Shown: positions 34,978 to 43,945, numbered from the stretch's first letter. The stretch is DNA of 64,000 bases from an uncultured Clostridia bacterium (GCA_947631905.1 CANRND010000001.1:81434-145433); one strand, 5' to 3'. Numbers and translations: made by a program. Notes: a model not told the origin generated them from the letters alone.

Positions 34978-36405
34978 TTACTCTCCTTTATATCTGCGGA
35001 CGAGTTCCGTCTTTAAGCCGTAAAGCTCTTCGGAGAGGTCCACTTTATAGATATGCGGCACGTCGAGACGGGTGTATTCTTCCCAGAACCGCCCGTATTC
35101 CGCGCTGAAATAGGCGTTGATCTCCTTTAAGGGCTTGGGCGGGTTTACCCGCTTGCCGCCCTCGATGAGGGCCTCGCGCAGCTTCCGCGCGCGGAAATTC
35201 GTGAGCGTCATGCGCTTCCACGTCTCCACGGGGTGGAAGATTTCGAGCGGCTTACCCTCGTCGATCTGCTCCCCCGCCCTTGTGACGAGGTCTGCGATCG
35301 CTTTATCCGTATTCTTGTCGTAAAGGCGGTAGACCTCTTTCATACCGGGATTTGTGATCTTTTCCGTCGTATCCGACAATTTGATCTTGGGGATCTCCTC
35401 CCCGTTTTCAAACACGGCGCAGAGCTTATACACCCCGCCGAGGGCGGGCATATCCGCGCTCGTGATGAGTTTGGTTCCGATGCCCCAGCTGTCGATCTTC
35501 GCCCCTTGCTGTTTGAGCGAGGTGACGGAGTATTCGTCGAGATCGCCCGAGGCGCAGATGATCGCATCGGGGAAGCCCGCTTGATCGAGCATCTTCCGCG
35601 CCTCTTTGGAAAGATAGGCGAGGTCGCCCGAGTCGAGGCGGATCCCTTTGGGTTCATGCCCCGCGGCGCGGAGTTCCTTAAAGACTTGGATCGCATGGGG
35701 AACGCCGCTGTGCAGGGTATCATAGGTATCCACGAGCAAGAGACAGCCGTCGGGAAAGCTCCTCGCATAGGCGCGGAAGGCTTCGAGTTCGGAGGAAAAA
35801 TTCATCACCCAGCTGTGCGCCATCGTTCCCGAAACGGGAACGGAGAACATCTTGCCCGCCAAAACGTTGGAAGTTCCCACACAGCCGCCGATCATCGCCG
35901 CCCGCGCGCCGTAGATCCCCGCGTCCGCGCCCTGCGCACGGCGCAAACCGAACTCCATGACGCCGCCGCCCGCCGCCGCGCAGATCTTTGCCGCCTTGCT
36001 TGCGATGAGAGTCTGGTGGTTGACAAACGTGAGAAGCGCCGTTTCGACGAGTTGCGCCTGCAACATGGGCGCTTTTACGGTCAAGATCGGCTCGTAGGGA
36101 AAGACGATCTCCCCCTCCCTTACCGCCGTCACGTCCCCCGTAAAGCGCAAATCTTTGAGATAGGCGAGGAAGTCCTCACCGAAGATGCCGAGGGAGCGGA
36201 GATAGGCGAGGTCCTCCTCCGAAAAATGCAGGTTTTCGAGATATTCCGCCGCCTGCTCCATGCCCGCCGCGACCGAATAGGTGATGAGTTTGTTGGGGCG
36301 GAAGAAGATGTCGAACGCGGCGAGCTGTTCGTGCTTGCCCTCGTTGAAATATCCCTGCCCCATCGTGAGCTGATATAAATCGGTCAAAAGAGTTAAATTT
36401 CTCAT
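34978..36405 (-). CDS. pncB: nicotinate phosphoribosyltransferase
   Basis: The 475-residue protein catalyses nicotinate + PRPP to nicotinate mononucleotide in NAD salvage. The opening LLTDLYQLTMGQGYFNEGKHEQLAAFDIFFR, FGLRRAQGADAGIYGARAAMIGGCVGTSNVLAG and the GIRLDSGDL motif (PRPP/phosphoribosyl site) are typical. It overlaps lgt by four bases (ATGA). Confidence 0.95.
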   Translation of the reverse strand: MRNLTLLTDLYQLTMGQGYFNEGKHEQLAAFDIFFRPNKLITYSVAAGMEQAAEYLENLHFSEEDLAYLRSLGIFGEDFLAYLKDLRFTGDVTAVREGEIVFPYEPILTVKAPMLQAQLVETALLTFVNHQTLIASKAAKICAAAGGGVMEFGLRRAQGADAGIYGARAAMIGGCVGTSNVLAGKMFSVPVSGTMAHSWVMNFSSELEAFRAYARSFPDGCLLLVDTYDTLHSGVPHAIQVFKELRAAGHEPKGIRLDSGDLAYLSKEARKMLDQAGFPDAIICASGDLDEYSVTSLKQQGAKIDSWGIGTKLITSADMPALGGVYKLCAVFENGEEIPKIKLSDTTEKITNPGMKEVYRLYDKNTDKAIADLVTRAGEQIDEGKPLEIFHPVETWKRMTLTNFRARKLREALIEGGKRVNPPKPLKEINAYFSAEYGRFWEEYTRLDVPHIYKVDLSEELYGLKTELVRRYKGE

Positions 36406-37532
36406 TTTTTCTCCTCGTCCTCCGTTTGCTCTCTTTTGGGCTGTTCCGTCGGCTCGGCCGGCTGTTCGTTTTCGGTCGGCTGTTCCGTCGGCTCAGTCGG
36501 CTTTTCATCCGTCTTGTCCTTTGCGAACCACCCTTTCACTTTTGCCGTAAAACGCTCCCATTTATAGCGGAACGTCTCCTCTTCGGGCATGGGCGGATAG
36601 TTCCCGCCGAGCATGTTGATCTTGCTGAAATAGGGCTGTTCGCCCTTATAGGCGGGGATAAAATCGGTAATGCCGCAGGGATCGCCGTTTTTACTGCCGA
36701 GGGCCGCGCCCTCCTTGCGGTAGTTGAAATAGAGCAAGACGCCTATGCCCGCAAGCCCGCCGACGATCATGAGAATGGAAAAGACGAGCGACCACGGCAC
36801 GCCGCCGCCCTGTAAAATGTACCCCGCGTCGCGCAACGGCTCCATGACCGAGCGCACCAGACCATACCAGACGAAATAGGCGCACACGAACAGCCCGTTC
36901 GGCTTGTTCGCCCACTTCCACGCGAGGGTGTAGAGGATGGCAAAGCCCGTGGCGTTGACAACGCTCTCATAGAAGAAGAACGCATAGTGCCATGTGGCGT
37001 TGGGATCGGAGAACGCGGCGACGCCGTTATCGGGGTAAAGTTTGCTCACGGGGACCGCGAACGGGAACCACTCCATTGAGGGACTTGACACGGCGTGGCC
37101 GTACACCTCTTCGTTAAAGAAATTCCCCCACCGCCCGATCGCCTGCGCGATGAGAATGGTGATGACGACGCAATCCGCCGCGCGCAGAAAGCTGACTTTC
37201 TTTACCTTACACACGATAAACCCCATGCCGACGCCGCCCAAAGCGCCGCCGACGATGGACAGCCCCCCCTCGCGGATGCTCTCCCACGAGAACCATCTCG
37301 AAATGGGCATGCCGTCCGTAATGCAATAAAAGAGCCGCGTGCAGATAAGCGCCGCGGGAATGCAGAAGATAAAGAGGGTAAAAATAAAGTCGGGCGACAT
37401 GTTCCGCCGCTTCATGAGGAGGGCGGAAAGAGAGGTTGCCACGATGATACCCGTTACGATGCAGATCGCATAGTAATAGATCCGAAAGTTGAAAATATCG
37501 ATCCCGGGATGATCAAGCAATAACGACGTCAT
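36402..37532 (-). CDS. lgt: prolipoprotein diacylglyceryl transferase
   Basis: The 376-residue protein has seven membrane helices and the Lgt signature IGRWGNFFNEEVYG, plus the HPG... N-terminal region with the conserved His. It adds diacylglycerol to the lipobox Cys. A hydrophilic C-terminal tail of ~100 residues ends in a degenerate Glu/Gln/Pro/Thr repeat (TEPTEQPTE type) that is not part of the enzyme core. ATG at 37532 with GAGGAAAA upstream. First gene of the operon lgt-pncB-coiled coil-lspA-rluD. Confidence 0.94.
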   Translation of the reverse strand: MTSLLLDHPGIDIFNFRIYYYAICIVTGIIVATSLSALLMKRRNMSPDFIFTLFIFCIPAALICTRLFYCITDGMPISRWFSWESIREGGLSIVGGALGGVGMGFIVCKVKKVSFLRAADCVVITILIAQAIGRWGNFFNEEVYGHAVSSPSMEWFPFAVPVSKLYPDNGVAAFSDPNATWHYAFFFYESVVNATGFAILYTLAWKWANKPNGLFVCAYFVWYGLVRSVMEPLRDAGYILQGGGVPWSLVFSILMIVGGLAGIGVLLYFNYRKEGAALGSKNGDPCGITDFIPAYKGEQPYFSKINMLGGNYPPMPEEETFRYKWERFTAKVKGWFAKDKTDEKPTEPTEQPTENEQPAEPTEQPKREQTEDEEKK

Positions 37533-37559
37533 GATTTTCCTCGTTTTTATGGTGAACCC

Positions 37560-37589
37560 ATTATAGCACGTTATAAAAAGGAAAGTCAA
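37560..37589 (-). promoter_or_regulatory. lgt operon promoter
   Basis: Minus strand TTGACT, 18 bp, TATAAT, 28 bases before the lgt ATG. Confidence 0.8.
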
Positions 37590-37616
37590 CCGCTAAACGG
37601 TTGGCTCGGGGAAATT

Positions 37617-38267
37617 TCACTCGATTTTGAGTTTGAGGGGCTTTACCGCTTTGAGCAGAGGCACCGCGGCAAAGAGAAGCGCGTAGTTGAAAGCGCTGTT
37701 GATGAGCTGTCCCATAAACACGAGACGGACGAGCGCATACGTCCAGTACATATTGGCGCCGCCGAAATAGTCGCTGAGATAGCCGAGCGCTTTCGTCGAA
37801 AACCCGACGCGCGTATAGTAGAAGTAGAAGCCCGTGGTGTTGATCCCCACCGAGCAGACGAGGAGGGACAAAATGCAGATGATCGCAAGTTTTGCGTAGC
37901 AACTCCCCTTAAAATGAAACGGGAGTTTCATCACAAGCCCCGCGATGAGCGCCATCGCCGCCACCGAAAGCCCCACCCACGGCATGTATAAAAATCCGCC
38001 CGAATTTGCCAGAAAGCCGATGGCGTCCCCCAAAAAGACCGCGATAAACCCGAATACGGGTCCCAAAAGCATGCCCGCGAGAATGCTTGCGAATACGGTA
38101 AAGGAGAACTGCGTATCTGCAAGTTTGAACTCGTAAAAATTCACCGCGATGCAGAGCGCCGTAACAACGCCGATGTAGGCGATCTGCCGCGCGTCGGAAA
38201 GCCCGAGCATGAGGTCGGAGTAGAGAAACCGTTTCCACTTTCCCGTCTGTTTTGCCGTTTCCTGCAT
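37617..38267 (-). CDS. folT: ECF transporter S component, probably folate-specific
   Basis: The 216-residue protein has about six membrane helices and the S-component pattern (RQIAYIGVVTALCIAVNFYEFKLADTQFSFTVFASILAGMLLGPVFGFIAVFLGDAIG). S components capture a vitamin and dock on a shared ECF module encoded elsewhere. Folate specificity is inferred from the tetrahydrofolate riboswitch directly upstream. The start at 38267 follows GGGAGG; that ribosome site can pair with ACCTC 12 bases before it, a possible sequestering hairpin. Confidence 0.82.
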   Translation of the reverse strand: MQETAKQTGKWKRFLYSDLMLGLSDARQIAYIGVVTALCIAVNFYEFKLADTQFSFTVFASILAGMLLGPVFGFIAVFLGDAIGFLANSGGFLYMPWVGLSVAAMALIAGLVMKLPFHFKGSCYAKLAIICILSLLVCSVGINTTGFYFYYTRVGFSTKALGYLSDYFGGANMYWTYALVRLVFMGQLINSAFNYALLFAAVPLLKAVKPLKLKIE

Positions 38268-38410
38268 AAAAAATAACCTCCCTGTTGAGAGGTCCGTCGT
38301 CGGCACACAGCCAAAAACACTCGCAAAAAAGATTTCTGCGAAAAGATGGCGCAACGGAGCTTGTTTGCCATTGGGACTTTCACAAATGGCTCGAAGCGGA
38401 GTTCACGCCG

Positions 38411-38527
38411 ACGAGAGCGGACGCGCCGCGGCACCGCAGGACGCAGGGAGAAAAATTTCCCCCGCCCTTTCGTTTGCGAACAACGTCCCGTTTCGCAACA
38501 CTTAACGCGCCTTGGCTACTCTTCTTG
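38411..38527 (-). promoter_or_regulatory. tetrahydrofolate (THF / folT) riboswitch aptamer
   Basis: Read on the minus strand, the leader begins right after the promoter with AAGAGTAG, then GCGCGTTAAGTG, GGGACGTTGTTCGC, ACGAAAGGGCGG, and ends with GCGTCCGCTCT. The order and wording match the conserved core of THF riboswitches (GAGUAG ... GCGUUAAGUG ... GGGA-GU ... CGAA ... AUCCGCUC). The 5' AGAG and 3' CTCT ends can close the first helix. It would lower folT expression when THF is plentiful. Confidence 0.85.
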
Positions 38528-38532
38528 TGTTC

Positions 38533-38561
38533 ATCATAACACATTCCCCCGAAAAGCGCAA
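38533..38561 (-). promoter_or_regulatory. folT promoter
   Basis: Minus strand TTGCGC, 17 bp, TATGAT; start of transcription falls on the first base of the riboswitch. Confidence 0.65.
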
Positions 38562-38584
38562 CGGTTTTACATACATTTTCCCAA

Positions 38585-39292
38585 ATGAACAAAACTATCA
38601 ATATGGTACTCGTCATGATCCGGACGGCGGTCATCTTCGTCGTTCTTCTCATTATCATGCGGCTCATGGGCAAGCGGCAGATCGGAGAAATGCAACCGTT
38701 CGAACTCGTCATCACCCTGCTCATCGCGGAACTCGCCTGCATTCCGATGGCGGACGCCTCTATCCCCCTTTTATACGGGGTAATCTCGGTGATCACGATC
38801 TATGTTCTGCACGAGATCATGACTCTTCTCGACCTCAAAGTGAAGCCGTGGAAGAGCTTTATCAGCGGCAAGCCCTCCGTCGTCATCAACAAGAACGGCA
38901 TCGACGACTACCAGCTCAAACGCAACAATTTGGACGTTTCCGACCTCATCGAGAGCCTGCGCTCGGCAGGTTATTTCTCCCTCGACTGCGTGGACTACGC
39001 CCTCTACGAGGCGAACGGCACCTTTTCCGCCCTGCCGAAGCAGGACTACGAACAGATGCAGAACTCCCTCCCCCTCGTCATCATCGACAACGGCAATTAC
39101 GATGAAAAAAATCTGGAACTGACAGGGCTTTCCAAGTCCTTTTTCGATGACATTTTGAAAAAGCAAAAGGTGCAAAACGTAAAACGGGTGCTTGTTTTGA
39201 CCGCCGACGGCAACGGGAAGCTCTATTTGCAGGCGAAAGGAAAAAAGTTTGAAACGTTGCAGGTGACCTACCCCGAACATAAAGTTTGGTGA
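38585..39292 (+). CDS. DUF421 family membrane protein (YetF-like)
   Basis: The 235-residue protein has three N-terminal membrane helices, the family motif RLMGKRQIGEMQPFELVITLLIAE and a cytosolic C-terminal domain (KPSVVINKNGIDDYQLKRNNLDVSDLIESLRSAGY). Its molecular role is poorly known; relatives are spore or envelope associated. No ribosome site is visible before the ATG. DUF4363 follows downstream, the usual partner, but here separated by ~400 bp of repeats. Confidence 0.88.
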   Translation: MNKTINMVLVMIRTAVIFVVLLIIMRLMGKRQIGEMQPFELVITLLIAELACIPMADASIPLLYGVISVITIYVLHEIMTLLDLKVKPWKSFISGKPSVVINKNGIDDYQLKRNNLDVSDLIESLRSAGYFSLDCVDYALYEANGTFSALPKQDYEQMQNSLPLVIIDNGNYDEKNLELTGLSKSFFDDILKKQKVQNVKRVLVLTADGNGKLYLQAKGKKFETLQVTYPEHKVW

Positions 39293-39691
39293 AAAAAAAC
39301 ACAATAAAGGGGAGCATCTCGGCGCCCCTTGCAGGTGGAGCATTGCGTACCATTATCCAAATTGTCATTCCGAGCGTAGTCGAGGAATCTCTACCGCATT
39401 ATAATAAGGTTGAGATTTCTCCACTTCGTTCACTTCGCTCACTTCGGTACTTCGCCTTCGGCTCGTGCCGCGCTTAGAGAAATAGAACAGCGCGCGGGGC
39501 GACATGACATTTTAGAATACTTGCGCGAGAAGAACCACGCTTCTTCGCTGCGCGACTCAATTTGGCAATTACTTTTGCCTTATTGTCCGATGAAACAAAT
39601 AAGAGGTTGAGTAAATTAAGGCGCGGAAGCATGTTTCCTCACGGAAAAAGATTGCGAAGCAAGATTTTTCGTGAATGAATACCCTCTACAT
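39293..39691. repeat. repeat-filled gap between DUF421 and DUF4363 genes
   Basis: Contains a TCATTCCGAGCGTAGTCGAGGAATCTC element (39364-39390), a GAGATTTCTCCACTTCG stretch with iterated TTCACTTCGC (39413-39445) and a block GGTACTTCGC...AACAGCGCGCGGGG (39444-39500) that recurs at 40399-40461. The hairpin GCGAAGCAAGA...TTTTTC (39638-39672) runs almost to the DUF4363 gene. Confidence 0.65.
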
Positions 39692-40069
39692 ATGGTCAAA
39701 TCTTTAACGGCGATCGGGGTTGCGCTGTTGCTTCTCTTCGGCGCGGGACTGTTTGAATGGTATTACGTGACAAACCAGTTTGACGCGTTCGGGGAAGAAT
39801 TGCACGCCCTCTATCTCAAAGCGGACGACGGGACCGCAAACGGCGAGGACGCGAAAGCGGTGCAGGCCTCGTGGGAGACCCGCAAGGAAAAACTGCACGT
39901 CTGGATCCCCCACAACGACATTTCGCGCGTGGACGACTACATGTCCGAAACGGTGCGGCTCATTGCGGAAAAAGATTACGATCTCGCGCTTGCGAAGCTC
40001 GAAATCATGATCCATTTGACGAAGTGCCTGCCCGACACCTACAAACCCGCCGTGGAAAATATCTTTTAA
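39692..40069 (+). CDS. DUF4363 family protein
   Basis: The 125-residue protein has one N-terminal membrane anchor (LTAIGVALLLLFGAGLFEWYYV) and a helical extracytoplasmic domain with a W-x3-K-x-L-x-V-W-I-P-H-N-D-I motif, as in DUF4363 proteins that accompany DUF421. A GTG at 39671 would add seven residues encoded by repeat DNA; the ATG at 39692 is preferred although neither has a good ribosome site. Confidence 0.75.
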   Translation: MVKSLTAIGVALLLLFGAGLFEWYYVTNQFDAFGEELHALYLKADDGTANGEDAKAVQASWETRKEKLHVWIPHNDISRVDDYMSETVRLIAEKDYDLALAKLEIMIHLTKCLPDTYKPAVENIF

Positions 40070-40496
40070 GGACGGTTTTACCCCCTCCATCGGAGAGGGA
40101 ATACAAGGGGGTGGGCAATCCCCCCACTCACGTCATATTGAGCGAGCGGAGGCGTTAGCCGAAGTCGCCCCGCGCGCTGTTCTAAAATGTCATTTTGAGC
40201 TTGTCGAAAAATCTCTACCGCACTTGGCACCCCTTGCAGAGGAGCTGTCACGAACAAAGTGAGTGACTGAGGGGTTCTCAAAAACCCTTTCCCCCGCTTC
40301 GCTGGTACTTTCCCTTTTAGAGACAGCAAGAGCGAGATTTCTCCACTTCGCTCATTGCATTCGCTTCGGTCGAAATGACGAAAAAAGAATGTACGGCTTG
40401 GTACTTCGCTTGCGGTTCGTGCCGCGCTTAGAGAAACAGAACAGCGCACGGGGCGGCAATTCGATATACAAAAAACCGCCCGACAAAATCGGGCGG
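40070..40496. repeat. gene-free repeat cluster
   Basis: A CCCTCC/GGAGAGGG palindrome (40081-40100), a TCATATTGAGCGAGCGG element (40134-40170), TCATTTTGAGCTTGTCGAAAAATCTC (40189-40216), GAGATTTCTCCACTTCGCTCA (40332 on) and the second GGTACTTCGC...CACGGGGCGGCA block (40399-40465). A small CCGCCCGA/TCGGGCGG hairpin (40477-40497) abuts the XRE gene and may terminate it. Confidence 0.6.
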
Positions 40497-40754
40497 TCAG
40501 TCGATTGTAAAAATCTCATTCGGTGTCACTTCGTATAATTTACAGATCGTCAATATTTGTTCGTAGTTTAACTCGAAAATTCCGTTCTCAAAGCGGCTGT
40601 ATTGCTGTTGGGTCATGCGTAGCACACCCGCAACTTCCTTTTGCGTATATCCTTTTTCTTTGCGCGCTTGCTTGATATTGCTTCCTATTTTCTTTGCGAT
40701 ATTCACATTTATTTTTATATCACAAAATGACGTAAAACGTTTGACATACATCAT
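40497..40754 (-). CDS. XRE-family (Cro/C1-type) repressor
   Basis: The protein of up to 85 residues has a complete helix-turn-helix: IGSNIKQARKEKGYTQKEVAGVLRMTQQQYSRFENGIFELNYEQILTICKLYEVTPNEIF. The ATG pair at 40754 sits inside the operator palindrome; a GTG at 40706 giving a 69-residue protein is the alternative, and neither has an obvious ribosome site. It faces a divergent membrane-protein gene whose promoter it probably represses. The module is AT-rich relative to its surroundings, suggesting import. Confidence 0.8.
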   Translation of the reverse strand: MMYVKRFTSFCDIKINVNIAKKIGSNIKQARKEKGYTQKEVAGVLRMTQQQYSRFENGIFELNYEQILTICKLYEVTPNEIFTID

Positions 40755-40769
40755 AATATGATGTATAAT
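40741..40769 (+). promoter_or_regulatory. perfect consensus promoter with operator palindrome in the spacer
   Basis: TTGACA (40741-40746), 17 bp, TATAAT (40764-40769). The palindrome ATACATCATA-A-TATGATGTAT (40746-40766, 10-bp perfect arms) fills the spacer, an ideal site for the adjacent XRE repressor dimer. Confidence 0.85.
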
Positions 40770-40801
40770 GCCTCTAATAAATATACTTGGAGGAAGTACT
40801 G

Positions 40802-41236
40802 ATGCGCAGAATGAATTTCGGGCAGAGAATTTTGGAGATATTTATCCAAATTGGTCTATTGTTTTATTCTGCATTTATATGTGGAGCTGCTTGGTCTCTT
40901 CTCTTTTCTGGACTCGGATATATGCTGGAAGGAGAATTTTTAGAAGAATGGAAAAATTTCAAAGAAAAAGAGGGAACTACATATTATGTAAGCCCTTCCT
41001 ATAAAACCGAGGAAGATGTTTTTGGCAATGTAAAAGTGGTATATGATAATGGGGAGCGTCATGATATTAGCGCCAGTGAATTTGCTATATGGTGCTTGGC
41101 ATTATTCGCACTTCCGTTGCGTTGCATATCGCTACTGTTTTCAGTTTTGGCCCTTATTATTCCGCCGTTGAATATCAAAGTTAAAAATAACCTAAATAGC
41201 CGTGCAAATATCGCATTGGATCTTTATTGGTACTAA
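40802..41236 (+). CDS. small membrane protein controlled by XRE repressor
   Basis: The 144-residue protein has two membrane segments, one near residues 14-38 and one near 98-125, separated by a hydrophilic loop containing YVSPSYKTEEDVFGNVKVVYDNGE. The ATG at 40802 follows GGAGGA; an in-frame TTG upstream is less likely. Family unknown. The paired repressor suggests tight control, as for toxins, bacteriocin immunity or stress membrane proteins, but none of these is shown. Confidence 0.7.
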   Translation: MRRMNFGQRILEIFIQIGLLFYSAFICGAAWSLLFSGLGYMLEGEFLEEWKNFKEKEGTTYYVSPSYKTEEDVFGNVKVVYDNGERHDISASEFAIWCLALFALPLRCISLLFSVLALIIPPLNIKVKNNLNSRANIALDLYWY

Positions 41237-41260
41237 ATCTTGTTTATACTTATATCGAAC

Positions 41261-41298
41261 GCCGCCCCGCGCTGAGTTTCAGCGCGGGGCGGCTTCTC
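41261..41298. terminator. terminator between convergent genes
   Basis: 15-bp stem GCCGCCCCGCGCTGA with a GTT loop and a T-rich right flank. Confidence 0.8.
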
Positions 41299-41329
41299 TT
41301 TATCCGATTTTCCGTCTTTATCCGATCTC

Positions 41330-42709
41330 TTATTCGAGCGGGGCGAGCTTTGCCGTAAAGTGCCGCAAAATGGGCGGCTCCTCCACGATTTTATAGCCCT
41401 TGATCGAAGAAGCGCGCTCCTTGATGTTGATGAGGGCGTCGGCGATGACGTCGAGGTGGCTCTGCGTGTACACCCTGCGCGGAATGGCAAGACGGGTGAA
41501 CTCGAAGTCCGCTTCGAGCTGTTTGCCCGTGTCGGGGTCGTTGCCGAGCATGTACGAGCCGATGTCGCACGCGCGGATGCCCGCTTCCTTATACAGCTCG
41601 ATCGCAAGCGCCTGCGCGGGGAATTGGTAATACGGAATGTGCGGCAGGAGCTTTTTCGCGTCCACAAACACGGCGTGGCCGCCGACGGGGCTTTGGTAGG
41701 CAATGCCCGCCTCGTCCAGACGCGCCGCGAGATACTCCATCTGCCCAATGCGGTAGCGGAGATAGTTCTCGTCGATCCCCTCTTTGAGGCCGCGGGCGAG
41801 CGCCTCGATGTCCCGCCCCGACATGCCGCCGTAGGTGACGAACCCCTCGAACGAAATGCAACGCTGCTTGACAAGCTCGAAAATCGCCTTGTCGCGGCAG
41901 CCGATCAGCCCGCCCATGTTGACGATCGCGTCCTTTTTGGCGCTCATCGTGAAGCAGTCCGCGCCCTCGAACGTGGCCTTTACGATCTCACGGATCGACT
42001 GATCCTTGAACTCGGGTTCACGCTGTTTGACGAAATAGGAGTTCTCGGCATAGCGCGCCGCATCGATCATGAACTTGATGCCGTATTTGTGCGCGAGGTC
42101 GCGGGTCTTGCGGATGTTCTCCACCGAAACGGGCTGGCCGCCCGCGGAGTTGTTGGTGATCGTCATGATGACAACGCCGATGTTTTCCGCGCCCAAATCG
42201 TGAATGTACTGTTCAAGCTTTGCAACGTCCATATTGCCCTTGAAGTCGAAATATTTCGTCGTATCGAGCGCCTCGGGGACGGTGCAGTCAATCGCCCGCG
42301 CGCCCGCCAGCTCGACGTGCGCCCGCGTCGTATCGAAGTGCATATTTGCGATCGCATATTTCTTTCCCTGCAAAAGCACGGGGAGAAGTACTTTCTCCGC
42401 CGCCCGCCCCTGATGGACGAGCTGGATATAAGGGAGACCGAAAATTTCTTTTGCGTTTTCCTGTACATGGTAGTAGCAGTCCGCGCCCGCGTAAGATTCG
42501 TCGCCGAGCATGACCCCCGCCCACTGGTCGGAACTCATCGCGCCCGTGCCGCTGTCCGTCAAAAGGTCGATGTACACATCCTGAGAGGCAAGCGAAAAGA
42601 CGTTATAGCCCGCCTCTTTGATCTTTTGCTCCCGTTCCTCGCGGGTGAGGATCCTGAGAGGCTCCACGCTCTTGATGCGGAAAGGCTCGGGGAAATAGAT
42701 AGATTTCAT
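41330..42709 (-). CDS. tnaA: tryptophanase (beta-eliminating lyase)
   Basis: The 459-residue PLP enzyme splits L-tryptophan to indole, pyruvate and ammonia. THQ-like loop [39 protein letters not shown] and the lysine motif [15 protein letters not shown] favour tryptophanase over tyrosine phenol-lyase (which has TMSGKKD). The C-terminal [13 protein letters not shown] is also typical. Promoter at 42744-42772 and AAAGGAG site. No TnaC-like leader peptide or tryptophan permease is seen nearby. Confidence 0.9.
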   Translation of the reverse strand: MKSIYFPEPFRIKSVEPLRILTREEREQKIKEAGYNVFSLASQDVYIDLLTDSGTGAMSSDQWAGVMLGDESYAGADCYYHVQENAKEIFGLPYIQLVHQGRAAEKVLLPVLLQGKKYAIANMHFDTTRAHVELAGARAIDCTVPEALDTTKYFDFKGNMDVAKLEQYIHDLGAENIGVVIMTITNNSAGGQPVSVENIRKTRDLAHKYGIKFMIDAARYAENSYFVKQREPEFKDQSIREIVKATFEGADCFTMSAKKDAIVNMGGLIGCRDKAIFELVKQRCISFEGFVTYGGMSGRDIEALARGLKEGIDENYLRYRIGQMEYLAARLDEAGIAYQSPVGGHAVFVDAKKLLPHIPYYQFPAQALAIELYKEAGIRACDIGSYMLGNDPDTGKQLEADFEFTRLAIPRRVYTQSHLDVIADALINIKERASSIKGYKIVEEPPILRHFTAKLAPLE

Positions 42710-42743
42710 GTTAAGGCTCCTTTGGAAATTTTTTCCGTTTTTT

Positions 42744-42772
42744 ATTATAAAGGCTCACACCCCGCTTGTCAA
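42744..42772 (-). promoter_or_regulatory. tnaA promoter
   Basis: Minus strand TTGACA, 17 bp, TATAAT. Confidence 0.85.
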
Positions 42773-42834
42773 GACGCCTTTCGGAAAATGTTTCGGGAAA
42801 AAGCGCGCCGCCACACGGCAGATGTGAGCAGGCG

Positions 42835-42865
42835 CAAAAATCCCTCCGAGACTTTCGGAGGGATT
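42835..42865 (-). terminator. terminator of the 244-residue gene
   Basis: ATCCCTCCGA/TCGGAGGGAT stem with TTTTTG on the minus-strand 3' side. Confidence 0.8.
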
Positions 42866-42900
42866 GCAAAATTTTTATGCTCTAAAAGAGGGCGAAATTT

Positions 42901-43635
42901 TTATGCGGTCTTTCCGCAGGCGGCGATCCTTATGAAGCTTTCCGAAAGTTTGCTTTCAAGGATCTTGCGTTCGTTCATCTGTGCAAAGAGATCTTCTCTT
43001 CCCCATATCCCGTTTTGTTTGGCGAACAGAACGACGCGCACCATATCGTTCGAGTAACCTTTGTCAACGTGTTCTTTGATATAGATAGTTCCCGGGAAGA
43101 GGATGAGAAGAATGGGCGTATCGGTGATGTCGTTGTAACCCGCCGTTTCATGTTCGATAAGAGTCTCTTGGCAAAGTTGCAGTCTGGCTTCTGTCTCTGC
43201 ATTGAACAGATCATAGCCGATGATTACGCGCGCCTTTGCACATTTGATCGGAAGTAGTTTGCAAAATTCATCAAACCAACCCTGATTGCTTTTATCAATC
43301 GTTTCTTCCTTGCTCTTCCACGCGAATTTCTCGTTCTCGTGTTCGATGGCGTAGTCGAGCTGCCACCAATGATATTGGGGATTTCGGTACCGATACAGGA
43401 TAAAGTCTATCCTATAATATTCTTTCTCCATGACTTCGCGCGGTTCTGATCTGTACAATTCATTTTGTCCCGTTTGCGCGTTAATCTTGTCCGACAAGGG
43501 GACGAGTACATTTTTTTCGTGAAAGTTCGTCCAATCGTCTTTCCATTTCGATGCACCGCCTTTCTCTATTATAGCGTCCGTCCAACATTCCAAATAATCC
43601 TCCGCGAAATTTATGAGTTCTTCTTTTTTATTCAT
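42901..43635 (-). CDS. unknown protein, possibly PD-(D/E)xK nuclease-like
   Basis: The 244-residue soluble protein is not one I recognise. The central part reads YYRIDFILYRYRNPQYHWWQLDYAIEHENEKFAWKSKEE. A conserved-looking Asp in a hydrophobic strand, followed by a strand with EHEN, is reminiscent of PD-(D/E)xK folds, and a later strand (CAKARVIIGYDLF) fits the core sheet. This is fold guessing only. Promoter TTGCAC, 18 bp, TAGGAT (43662-43691). It opens the accessory island. Confidence 0.5.
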   Translation of the reverse strand: MNKKEELINFAEDYLECWTDAIIEKGGASKWKDDWTNFHEKNVLVPLSDKINAQTGQNELYRSEPREVMEKEYYRIDFILYRYRNPQYHWWQLDYAIEHENEKFAWKSKEETIDKSNQGWFDEFCKLLPIKCAKARVIIGYDLFNAETEARLQLCQETLIEHETAGYNDITDTPILLILFPGTIYIKEHVDKGYSNDMVRVVLFAKQNGIWGREDLFAQMNERKILESKLSESFIRIAACGKTA

Positions 43636-43691
43636 TTTCTTTTCCCTTTCGGTTTTCTTTTATCCTATCACAACCTTGCGGCGCGGTGCAA

Positions 43692-43945
43692 ATTCCTCAT
43701 AATTCTTCCGCATCTCTTCGGCCTAACCGAGCGCAAGCGCAAGAAGATGCGCCCTCGGAGACGGGAACTCTGTCTCTTCGGAGATGAATTTTTAGCGCGC
43801 GGACGTCCTATCCCCGATGCTTCAATGAGTGCGCGCCTACCGAAAATCAAGCGGAAGTTCCGTTCCTTTTTTTCAGGGAAAACGCTCGGAGGGCAAGCCG
43901 TATTTGAATGCGTCCACCTTTGAAAACACACCCGGGGCGACCCGC
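43692..43945. other. gene-free gap, nothing recognised
   Basis: GC-rich sequence with a few small hairpins (GCGCAAGCGC near 43732; CTCGGAGAC/GTCTC near 43755-43780). Open frames here lack starts or ribosome sites. No repeat family member was recognised. Confidence 0.4.

Noticed and set aside
41360..43057. 565-codon plus-strand open frame
   Set aside because: Antisense to tnaA and spans an intergenic terminator and promoter; composition is unlike a protein.
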